Shown here in pieces: positions 15,601 to 21,246 of a stretch of DNA of 40,925 nucleotides. The DNA is from a virus. Every line of letters begins with the position of its first letter. Position 1 is the first letter of the stretch. Both the position numbers and the translations under genes were made by a program. A model generated the notes under the pieces. That model saw nothing but the letters and a program-made list of their open reading frames with translations. It was not told the DNA's origin and searched no databases. The stretch spans positions 1 to 40,925 of IMG/VR virus record IMGVR_UViG_3300032050_000306, one strand, 5' to 3'.

Positions 15601-17654
15601 GCAATAACATTTAAGTTGGCAGTTGGTGCTGATGTTACAGTTGCTGAGTCGAAATATAAAAGAAGTCCACTCGAAACTCCATTTGTTCCTGTTGCGCCTT
15701 GAACGCCTTGAGCGCCTTGGACACCTTGATATCCTTGATGACCTTGAACTCCCTGGAATCCCTGATGTCCTTGAACACCTTGTGCTCCTTCAACGCCTTG
15801 GACGCCTTGGAATCCTTGATGACCCTGAACGCCTTGTGCACCCTGTACGCCTTGATATCCTTGGTGTCCCTGGACTCCCTGAGCGCCATCAGCGCCTTGA
15901 ACACCCTGTGCTCCCTGGAACCCTTGATGACCTTGAACGCCTTGAGCGCCATCCGCGCCTTGAACGCCTTGGAATCCTTGATGTCCTTGAACTCCCTGGA
16001 ATCCTTGATGCCCCTGGACACCTTGTGCCCCATCAACACCTTGTACGCCTTGAAACCCTTGGTGACCCTGAACACCTTGAGCGCCATCTACGCCTTGAAC
16101 TCCCTGGAATCCTTGGTGACCCTGAACACCTTGAGCGCCTTGAACGCCTTGATCGCCTTGGAATCCTTGACTGCCCTGAACTCCTTGGAATCCCTGATGT
16201 CCTTGAGCACCTTGTGCTCCTGGTGCGCCAGTGTCGCCCTTATCGCCAGTTCTAGCGAAGGTAATGATTACATCTTCACCATTACTGAATGACGTCGCAC
16301 TACCAGAAACATACGAACATGTTACAGTAAAATATCCGCTGTTTTCTGTTGTTCCTGAAATCGTAAACAATGCAAAATCAGTAGAATCTAATCGATTACT
16401 GATTCTGAAGTGACCTTTAATTGTTGATGTCGAGTCATCAATCGTTCTAAGATATGTTTGAATATCAACAGAACCATCATTTGTATCGTCAATATACATT
16501 TCACTCGCTAGTGAAATGTTTGCATTATCAAACTTTAACTTTCCTGTCCCAGGATCAGTGTTAGTGATATCTGTATCAAAAGTGTAATCAAATGTTACAC
16601 CACCGAAATTGCCATCAGCTCCCTGGAATCCCTGATGACCTTGAACTCCTTGTGCTCCTTGGAATCCTTGGTGTCCCTGAAATCCTTGATGTCCCTGAAC
16701 TCCCTGGAATCCCTGATGACCTTGAACTCCTTGTGCTCCTTGGAATCCTTGGTGTCCCTGAAATCCTTGATGTCCCTGAACTCCCTGGAATCCCTGATGA
16801 CCTTGAACTCCTTGTGCTCCTTGGAATCCTTGGTGTCCCTGAAATCCTTGATGTCCCTGAACTCCCTGGAATCCCTGATGACCTTGAACTCCTTGTGCTC
16901 CTTGGACGCCTTGAGCGCCTTGAAATCCCTGATGTCCCTGAACTCCCTGGAATCCCTGATGACCTTGAACTCCTTGTGCTCCTTGGAATCCTTGATGTCC
17001 CTGAAATCCTTGATGACCTTGAACGCCCTGGAATCCCTGATGACCTTGAACACCCTGTGCGCCTTGAGCACCATCTACGCCTTGAACACCTTGGAATCCT
17101 TGATGACCCTGAACTCCCTGGAATCCCTGATGTCCTTGGACTCCCTGGAATCCTTGATGACCTTGAACACCTTGCGCTCCTTGGAATCCTTGATGACCCT
17201 GAACTCCCTGGAATCCCTGATGTCCTTGGACTCCCTGGAATCCTTGATGACCTTGAACACCTTGCGCTCCTTGGAATCCTTGATGTCCTTGAACACCTTG
17301 AGCACCATCAACCCCCTGAACACCTTGATATCCTTGACTTCCTTGTACACCTTGAACACCCTGAGCACCAATTGGTCCTTGTGAACCAGGAACACCTTGA
17401 TATCCTTGACTTCCTTGTACACCTTGAACACCCTGAGCACCAATTGGTCCTTGTGAACCAGGAACACCTTGATATCCTTGACTTCCTTGTACACCTTGGG
17501 GACCAGCAAGACCATCAACACCCTTTCCTGTGTTGAGTGAAATTTTCCCAGCTGGTGTGTTCGTGACCTTTATATTGCCAGTATTGCTAGAAACGCGAAC
17601 CTGATTGACAAATTTAACTGCGCCAGTATTACTGGAGATTTTTATATCAGTCAT
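12606..17654 (-). CDS. Giant collagen-like tail fibre protein
   Basis: This 1682-residue fibre alternates Gly-X-Y collagen rods with globular domains. In order: residues 1-42 with three SSNTG/SLNTG-type units; rod 1 (about 46-345); globular domain (345-470: FDYTFDTDITNTDPGTGKL, then FALFTISGTTENSGYFTV); rod 2 (470-655); beta domain (655-838); short rod 3 (838-918); a 330-residue domain (918-1246); rod 4 (1246-1403); a C1q/TNF-like beta domain (1403-1550: GYYSITAQVWWDAG); GPPGAQGVQGAPG; and a C-terminal beta domain. Triplets are almost all G-X-Gln, with no lysine apart from a GDKGDTG flank and very few third-position prolines. No S74 chaperone is present, so trimerisation must rely on the globular parts. 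It is co-transcribed with the three propeller genes, which may form its tip. Confidence 0.88.
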   Translation of the reverse strand: MTDIKISSNTGAVKFVNQVRVSSNTGNIKVTNTPAGKISLNTGKGVDGLAGPQGVQGSQGYQGVPGSQGPIGAQGVQGVQGSQGYQGVPGSQGPIGAQGVQGVQGSQGYQGVQGVDGAQGVQGHQGFQGAQGVQGHQGFQGVQGHQGFQGVQGHQGFQGAQGVQGHQGFQGVQGHQGFQGVQGHQGFQGVQGVDGAQGAQGVQGHQGFQGVQGHQGFQGHQGFQGAQGVQGHQGFQGVQGHQGFQGAQGVQGAQGVQGHQGFQGVQGHQGFQGHQGFQGAQGVQGHQGFQGVQGHQGFQGHQGFQGAQGVQGHQGFQGVQGHQGFQGHQGFQGAQGVQGHQGFQGADGNFGGVTFDYTFDTDITNTDPGTGKLKFDNANISLASEMYIDDTNDGSVDIQTYLRTIDDSTSTIKGHFRISNRLDSTDFALFTISGTTENSGYFTVTCSYVSGSATSFSNGEDVIITFARTGDKGDTGAPGAQGAQGHQGFQGVQGSQGFQGDQGVQGAQGVQGHQGFQGVQGVDGAQGVQGHQGFQGVQGVDGAQGVQGHQGFQGVQGHQGFQGVQGADGAQGVQGHQGFQGAQGVQGADGAQGVQGHQGYQGVQGAQGVQGHQGFQGVQGVEGAQGVQGHQGFQGVQGHQGYQGVQGAQGVQGATGTNGVSSGLLLYFDSATVTSAPTANLNVIANTGTGTTVTVSGLSAASSTLIGTFVTAADLFTTYPTPAIISGVWKTILYAAHSAGGQDTKFWIEVDEVQSDGTTLISNIASGSFALGTTVTTTTTTAYTYDLSVPTHTISSSSSRISVKIYAQLVSAGSPTSLIVHLRNSTLSSILTTIATNLIGPQGAVGAQGVQGAVGAQGVQGHQGYQGVQGADGAQGVQGAVGAQGVQGAVGAQGVQGHQGFQGVQGAVGAQGVQGPFGASFSVDTGEPLGIVNKADSTIGFTNSSREFRITPVSGSYEIYSRGIKYTISNERTVTIPNTTGLYYIYFDTTATLQYKTTFFDWPNDCMVAYVYWNADTGTAPFVADERHGIVLDWQTHEYLHRTRGASIANGFGITNYVLGGDGSSDTHIQLDIIDGTFFDEDLQVDITHSNTPTANTWEQDIQGPARIPIFYLNGANWVIDTPTDFPVKISATPFPVYNQNVAGSWTTTDIGNNKFGVTFVVATNNINYPIIGIIGQLDHANENDAANYDFSDLELSGFPVVEFRPLYKLIYDCKTSYSNSAKARLTQIQDIRGFTSVLAAAAGNAGPQGIQGAVGAQGAQGIQGAVGAQGAQGIQGATGAQGAQGIQGATGAQGAQGIQGATGAQGAQGVQGAVGAQGAQGVQGAVGAQGAQGIQGAVGAQGAQGVQGAVGAQGVQGIQGAVGAQGAQGVQGAVGAQGAQGVQGAVGAQGVQGAVGAQGADGGQLTAGDYVVRAVKNGSSQTVTSGGDVVVTFIDDFDPRGWFASDKFQPTIAGYYSITAQVWWDAGAVTNNQNNIQIRKNGTTQLAISQDQIVTGAGYAQTLSTIVYFNGTTDYVEVTAFTGNTTSQNINGAASGTFFTAALYAYGPPGAQGVQGAPGSGGVANFPVSSNSGSTVTANGINFVNTSTITITTTSGVTGNANVSLTVSSPATYSVVFGDGSNTTYTFNHNLNMSSYLSEVRRVSTGVLVYPDVVIANANAANVIFTITPTTNEYRFSLIGF
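13445..13915 (-). repeat. Collagen rod 4: 36-base tandem repeats
   Basis: About 52 Gly-X-Y triplets, mostly the 12-residue unit AVGAQGAQGIQG or its GVQ and ATG variants. The encoding 36-base units are nearly identical, which points to recent expansion or homogenisation. Confidence 0.82.
14895..15140 (-). repeat. Collagen rod 3 repeats
   Basis: About 27 Gly-X-Y triplets dominated by GAVGAQGVQ units, between two globular domains. Confidence 0.7.
15690..16245 (-). repeat. Collagen rod 2 repeats
   Basis: About 60 Gly-X-Y triplets (GVQ, GHQ, GFQ, GYQ, GAQ, with GAD, GVD and GVE breaks). They are less regular at DNA level than rod 1, with more synonymous change, which suggests an older array. Confidence 0.75.
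16621..17520 (-). repeat. Collagen rod 1: tandem DNA repeats of 72, 81 and 90 bases
   Basis: The coding DNA of rod 1 is built of near-exact tandem units. Four starts of an 81-base unit are at 16620, 16701, 16782 and 16863. Two 90-base units start at about 17091 and 17181. Three starts of a 72-base unit are at about 17321, 17393 and 17465. All are multiples of 9 bases (whole Gly-X-Y triplets), so gain or loss keeps frame. Confidence 0.85.
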
Positions 17655-17986
17655 GCAGTTATTCCTGGATTGACTGTAATCAGCCCTTCAACTATTCGAG
17701 TGACGTTGTTTGATCCATCTGTTTGTTTAATATCGAACAGATATCTGCCAGCTTTTATGGTTGAATTATTTGCTGCAGTGATGGCAAATCTAACCAATCC
17801 ATTAGAGGAATTTATTATTGTTGATGTGAGGTTTGCAGCTACATTTGATGAATAGTATGACTTCTTCATAGAAGAAGCAAATGTATAACCACTGACGTTT
17901 TTGGCAGTCCCATCGTCATTGGTGATGGTCATGTCAAAGCTGAAATCTGCACCTTGGTCTAGGTTCAGTTCGATAAATTGAGCCAT
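17651..17986 (-). CDS. Small beta-sandwich tail/fibre protein
   Basis: This 111-residue protein is all beta strands, with the pattern of a small immunoglobulin-like or BppU-like domain: FIELNLDQGADFSFDMTITN, then VSGYTFASSMKKSYY, a Ser/Asn loop, GLVRFAIT, AGRYLFDIKQTDG and RIVEGLITVNPG. Proteins of this kind occur next to fibre genes in many phages and may act as adaptors or as small virion subunits. The exact role is not established here. It is the first gene after a late promoter, has AGGAA ahead of its ATG, and overlaps the giant collagen-like gene by 4 bases, so the two products are probably made in step. Confidence 0.75.
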   Translation of the reverse strand: MAQFIELNLDQGADFSFDMTITNDDGTAKNVSGYTFASSMKKSYYSSNVAANLTSTIINSSNGLVRFAITAANNSTIKAGRYLFDIKQTDGSNNVTRIVEGLITVNPGITA

Positions 17987-18010
17987 CTTGGAATTCCTGA
18001 ACTTTTAGAT

Positions 18011-18018
18011 TATTTATA
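18011..18018 (-). promoter_or_regulatory. T4-type late promoter of the collagen/propeller operon
   Basis: The minus strand reads TATAAATA, an exact match to the T4 late octamer, 25 bases ahead of the ATG at 17986. It should start a transcript through the fibre genes and the second modification block. Confidence 0.8.
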
Positions 18019-18041
18019 CTTGTAACAATCTCAATTTTCGC

Positions 18042-18070
18042 TTTACACATTCCAAGAAAATCAGTATAAT
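18042..18070 (+). promoter_or_regulatory. Possible sigma70-type promoter on the plus strand
   Basis: TTTACA (18042-18047), a 17-base spacer and a perfect TATAAT (18065-18070). It points to the right, against all genes here, and would give RNA antisense to the end of the glycosyltransferase gene. No plus-strand gene follows. It may be a chance match in AT-rich DNA. Confidence 0.35.
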
Positions 18071-18108
18071 AACAGTGTCGTTTATGATATAGAGTTATAG
18101 AAACATAT

Positions 18109-19107
18109 TTATTGCCTATAAAAATCTATCTGTATGATTTTTTGTAAATATTCGTCATGTTTTTTATAAACAACGTCATGTGTGTAATTTGCCATTGCAA
18201 ATTTGTAACAATTATTTGGATCAATTGAATCGATTTGTTTAATTGCAGATACAAATTCTCTAAATTCTTTACATCTAAATCCAGTAACTCCATGTACTAC
18301 CGTTTCTGCGAAAGCACCCCAATCAGTTGTAATTACTGGTGTTCCTGATAGATATGCCTCAATTATCATATTACCAAAAGGTTCAAGATAATGTGTTGGT
18401 GCTATAAGCGCCTTAGCATTAGCCATCAATTCTTTTCTTTTTTCTGGACCTGCAAACCCAATGAATTCAACATGAGATGGAAGTTCACCATATCCATGAA
18501 AAGCTGGGTTTCCTGGACCAGCAATAATTAATTTAACACCAGCTGCTTCAGTTGCTTGAATTGCTATATATAGTCCTTTTTCTGGTTGAACTCTACCGAA
18601 GAAAAGAAAATAATCTTGTTTGTCAGTTTTAAACTCAAAATTGTTTGGATCCTCACCATATGGAATTACTGCATCAAACCAATAAGGATTGTCTATTCTA
18701 TGATTCATTCCATAATAATAGTGCATCATCGCATATGATTTAAAGACTTTAAATTGCGCAAAGACACCATGAGGTGTATAACCGATCACTGGCTCAATAA
18801 TTTTCAGTTCACTTTGATATTTCTCAATTGCCGTTTTATTTTCATGCCCAAAAAAACATAAAACAAGATCATGCGGTTCTTTCATGTCGCCAATAATAAC
18901 TGATGCTGCTTTGTTGAAAAGTTCAACATTGTTTGGTAATGTGTAATGTTCGCAGTCGACTTTTGAACCTTCTAATCCATAATGAATAAAATTGTATTTG
19001 TGCTTTAAATTTTCAATATATTTGTATACAATAACAGCGAAAGGATCAAAGTCAGCATAAATTGGAGATGTTGCTCTGTGTGGATTCGATAATACATGAA
19101 CATTCAT
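18109..19107 (-). CDS. GT-B glycosyltransferase (GT4-like)
   Basis: This 332-residue protein has the two-domain GT-B pattern. The C-terminal nucleotide-sugar domain is clear: FLFFGRVQPEKGLYIAI (about 167-183), GVKLIIAGPGNP, then EPFGNMIIEAYLSGTPVI with the family's E-x7-E pair near residues 239-247, and GAFAETVVHGVTGF. The N-terminal domain (NPHRATSPIYADFDPFAVI) is the acceptor side. Family members transfer a sugar from a nucleotide-sugar donor with retention. The acceptor cannot be read from sequence. It closes the oxygenase block, which suggests that it acts on the same target. It has no signal peptide or membrane segment, so it works in the host cytoplasm. Confidence 0.88.
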   Translation of the reverse strand: MNVHVLSNPHRATSPIYADFDPFAVIVYKYIENLKHKYNFIHYGLEGSKVDCEHYTLPNNVELFNKAASVIIGDMKEPHDLVLCFFGHENKTAIEKYQSELKIIEPVIGYTPHGVFAQFKVFKSYAMMHYYYGMNHRIDNPYWFDAVIPYGEDPNNFEFKTDKQDYFLFFGRVQPEKGLYIAIQATEAAGVKLIIAGPGNPAFHGYGELPSHVEFIGFAGPEKRKELMANAKALIAPTHYLEPFGNMIIEAYLSGTPVITTDWGAFAETVVHGVTGFRCKEFREFVSAIKQIDSIDPNNCYKFAMANYTHDVVYKKHDEYLQKIIQIDFYRQ

Positions 19108-19121
19108 AACAACGCCTCAAT

Positions 19122-19730
19122 TTACAATTTCCAAAATATCAGATTAGCAATACTAAATCTTCCGTTCATATACCCTGGTTGTTTCATTGTAACTTCAGTT
19201 ACACCATGAGAAACAATAGAGGGAAACAGTATCAGTTGATTGTTTCTAACTGGTAGGGTGTAGTTATACTCTTCAAAATGTAAGTCGCCACCTTCAAACT
19301 TTTTGGGTTCTTTGTAAAACGTATATATTGCTGTGAAAAAAGATTCATCTTGATGCTGTTTGTAGTAATTGCCTTCTTCATAATACTGAAGCATGGTCGA
19401 ATCCCAATTTGTTTTCTTGAACATGTTAAACATCGGGCTATTCAACTCAACTATTGATTTCTTTACTTCCTCATCATGAAATATTTTTCTGGTGATGTTT
19501 AGTAGATCAGAAAAATCTCTGCGCTTGTATACATCGTCAAGAAATATTCCTTTACCAGATTTCTTTCTGGTTTCACCATCTTCTTCTAATGCTGCGCTAG
19601 TTTCATTTTCATCACCAAGTTTATCAAACAGAAACTCAGTCTCTCTCCAAATTAGTTTTAGTTCTTCTTTGCTGTAGATTTCCTTTATTATCAGATGTTC
19701 GAATGGTTTCTTGTTTACTGTTATTTTCAT
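19122..19730 (-). CDS. 2-oxoglutarate/Fe(II)-dependent oxygenase, third type
   Basis: This 202-residue protein shows the triad as His126-x-Asp128 (YYKQHQDES) and His175 (FPSIVSHGVTEV), with Arg191 (YMNGRFSIANL) as the likely 2-oxoglutarate anchor. GGDLHFEEY (147-155) is the usual strand between them. The N-terminal half is helical and acidic (FLFDKLGDENETSAALEEDG). It differs clearly from its two neighbours, so the three oxygenases are not recent copies of each other. The start lies within the preceding gene, which overlaps it by 95 bases. The downstream gene is a glycosyltransferase, which fits a hydroxylate-then-glycosylate pairing. The substrate is unknown. Confidence 0.85.
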   Translation of the reverse strand: MKITVNKKPFEHLIIKEIYSKEELKLIWRETEFLFDKLGDENETSAALEEDGETRKKSGKGIFLDDVYKRRDFSDLLNITRKIFHDEEVKKSIVELNSPMFNMFKKTNWDSTMLQYYEEGNYYKQHQDESFFTAIYTFYKEPKKFEGGDLHFEEYNYTLPVRNNQLILFPSIVSHGVTEVTMKQPGYMNGRFSIANLIFWKL

Positions 19731-20325
19731 TCAATCTCTCCAAAAATAATCTTTCCGCTTCAAGATTTCTATCCTTAGCAGCTAAAGATGTTCTGAAATC
19801 ATACTTGCATCCTGCATATGGACCATTAGCATCGACATAATGCATAAACACTTGAGTTTGGTATACTCCGATAAATTTCTCTCTCCAATGTTCAATCTCA
19901 CATCCTTTATATACTAAGGCGTCTCCAGGATATAGTTTAATCTTTATATCTGGTTCAACATATAAATCCCAAGGTTCGTCATCAAATGTATCGTATTCTA
20001 AAGTTGCTGTAATTGATATTTCGCAAGATGGTCTATCGCTATGTCTTTTCAAAATTTCTTTTGGTGAATACACTCTACAGTAATTGTACGTTGGGTGTAA
20101 TGTATAACCAATTAAATTTTCTAGTTTATTTCTGTATAGTTCTTGATATTCTGAATTTACCGTATCCGCATAAACTGAACTAGATAGTTGACATTGATCG
20201 TCGACTACAAGATTATTGGTTCTTTTCAGAAACATCATTCTCTTAGCCATTCTTTCAACATGCTTTATATTGAAGAAATTGCGTAAAACAATAAACTTAT
20301 TATGATCAAATTCATCTTTATGCAT
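19636..20325 (-). CDS. 2-oxoglutarate/Fe(II)-dependent oxygenase, second type
   Basis: This 229-residue protein has the oxygenase pattern in another sequence family: NYCRVYSPKEILKRHSDRP gives His95-x-Asp97, and GDALVYKGCEIEHWREKF gives His146. The following strand VYQTQVFMHYVD completes the fold. The Arg that binds 2-oxoglutarate is not certain; Arg148 is next to the third iron ligand. The C-terminal 50 residues are charged (KDRNLEAERLFLERLNENN) and overlap the next gene by 95 bases. The overlapping tail may mean that the true domain ends near residue 180. The start is 3 bases after the stop of the preceding oxygenase gene. Confidence 0.8.
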   Translation of the reverse strand: MHKDEFDHNKFIVLRNFFNIKHVERMAKRMMFLKRTNNLVVDDQCQLSSSVYADTVNSEYQELYRNKLENLIGYTLHPTYNYCRVYSPKEILKRHSDRPSCEISITATLEYDTFDDEPWDLYVEPDIKIKLYPGDALVYKGCEIEHWREKFIGVYQTQVFMHYVDANGPYAGCKYDFRTSLAAKDRNLEAERLFLERLNENNSKQETIRTSDNKGNLQQRRTKTNLERD

Positions 20326-20328
20326 AAC

Positions 20329-20898
20329 TCACCTAAATTTTGGTCCAACGACCCAACATACAACAGAATGCCTAACTCCACGTGTTACTGGCATTATTCC
20401 ATGCGTCATTACTGATGGGAAAACAATCACACTACCTCGTTTACGAAAATCGGAAATAAGATCAAATTCCCCATTATTTTGTGCGGATTGTATGACGAAA
20501 TCGCCACCCTCGTAATCATTTGGATTTGATAATTGAATTGCAACCGATAGTTTGCGCATTTCATTTTGATTTGGCCCACAATTATCATCTGTGTGTGGTG
20601 TGTAATGTTGGTCTGGGAAATATTTTGCATATTGAACGTTCTGCGGATATGCTAAGTCGAAATTCCAACCAGCATTAATATTGGCGCAGGTTGCATAATT
20701 TAAACATATCCCCTCGACCCAGTGAAATCTATCAAAGAAAGATACGTTGGTGTTTCTGACATCTATATTGAAAGAAGAGTTGCCACCATAACCAGTAACA
20801 CCCTCACCGAATAATAATTTATCGGATTCTAGAACGATAGCATCGCAAAGTTCTTCTGATAAAACACCACACCAAACCCAATACTTATTATAAAACAT
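20329..20898 (-). CDS. 2-oxoglutarate/Fe(II)-dependent oxygenase (PKHD type)
   Basis: This 189-residue protein is a single jelly-roll oxygenase domain. The iron triad is visible as His102-x-Asp104 (YTPHTDDN) and His166 (FPSVMTHGIMPV). Arg176 (GVRHSVVCW) is the expected 2-oxoglutarate anchor. The GGDF motif (131-134) and the ending WVVGPKFR are typical of the PKHD/prolyl-hydroxylase-like group, which hydroxylates an unactivated carbon using O2 and 2-oxoglutarate. The substrate is unknown. It is the first of three consecutive oxygenase genes and is a diverged relative of the one at 6328-6903; both end in GPK(F/W)R. A role in fibre modification is inferred from location. Confidence 0.88.
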   Translation of the reverse strand: MFYNKYWVWCGVLSEELCDAIVLESDKLLFGEGVTGYGGNSSFNIDVRNTNVSFFDRFHWVEGICLNYATCANINAGWNFDLAYPQNVQYAKYFPDQHYTPHTDDNCGPNQNEMRKLSVAIQLSNPNDYEGGDFVIQSAQNNGEFDLISDFRKRGSVIVFPSVMTHGIMPVTRGVRHSVVCWVVGPKFR

Positions 20899-20929
20899 AT
20901 TGTTTCCATTTTAATTAATTTGGCAAATT

Positions 20930-21241
20930 TTATGGAGTCGGTAAATCCACCACAACAGCTTTTTGTTCGTTTATTTCTGCTGTTAATGTGGCAATTAAAT
21001 TGTTGCTCACATCCAAAATTTGTTTTTGCCTCAATACAATTGGCGCACCGAAAGTTGCAATTATTGTATTTAGTTCTTGCTCTGTTACATTATCCATACT
21101 AGAAGATATTGCAACTTCATAAGGTCCGATTTCAGACTGAAACCTTTCAATCGTTGCACCATCAGCCCAATATTTAACATACATGACACCGCGATCGCTG
21201 TTGACGCCTGTTATTTCAAAATTTACATTTATCGTTGACAT
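20930..21241 (-). CDS. Small protein of unknown function in the fibre block
   Basis: This protein has 103 residues when read from the ATG at 21241. That start is preferred over the upstream in-frame ATG at 21289 because AGGAG lies 10 bases ahead of it, and because the upstream start would overlap the adhesin gene by 43 bases. The N-terminal 60 residues look like a beta sandwich (INVNFEITGVNSDRGVMYVK, then GPYEVAIS). The rest is helical (EQELNTIIATFG, VSNNLIATLTAEINEQKAV) and ends in VDLPTP. I do not recognise a family. The location between a glycine-rich adhesin and an oxygenase suggests a tail accessory protein. Confidence 0.7.
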   Translation of the reverse strand: MSTINVNFEITGVNSDRGVMYVKYWADGATIERFQSEIGPYEVAISSSMDNVTEQELNTIIATFGAPIVLRQKQILDVSNNLIATLTAEINEQKAVVVDLPTP

Positions 21242-21246
21242 TATTC

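Larger units (their letters stand above)
17987..18108. promoter_or_regulatory. Largest non-coding gap, with divergent promoter signals
   Basis: These 122 bases hold no gene. On the minus strand there is an exact late promoter (18018-18011) aimed at the fibre operon. A one-mismatch version, AATAAATA, overlaps the stop codon of the glycosyltransferase (18113-18106). On the plus strand there is a near-consensus sigma70-type promoter (18042-18070). A short palindrome, TTGTAACAA, sits between them at 18020-18028. Confidence 0.6.

Noticed and set aside
13389-17536. Long plus-strand open frames rich in Leu, Ser, Thr and Asn over the collagen region
   Set aside because: They are mirror frames of the low-complexity collagen repeats. 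The minus frame gives coherent Gly-X-Y rods with folded domains, and the plus frames break where the repeats end.
12606-17654. Collagen lysine hydroxylation as in mimivirus
   Set aside because: The rods contain no lysine, so the close analogy of substrate fails even though the enzyme layout is suggestive.
18077-18200. A hidden plus-strand small protein after the sigma70-type promoter
   Set aside because: The first plus-strand ATG there (18084) meets a stop after one more codon, and no longer frame with a ribosome site is visible.
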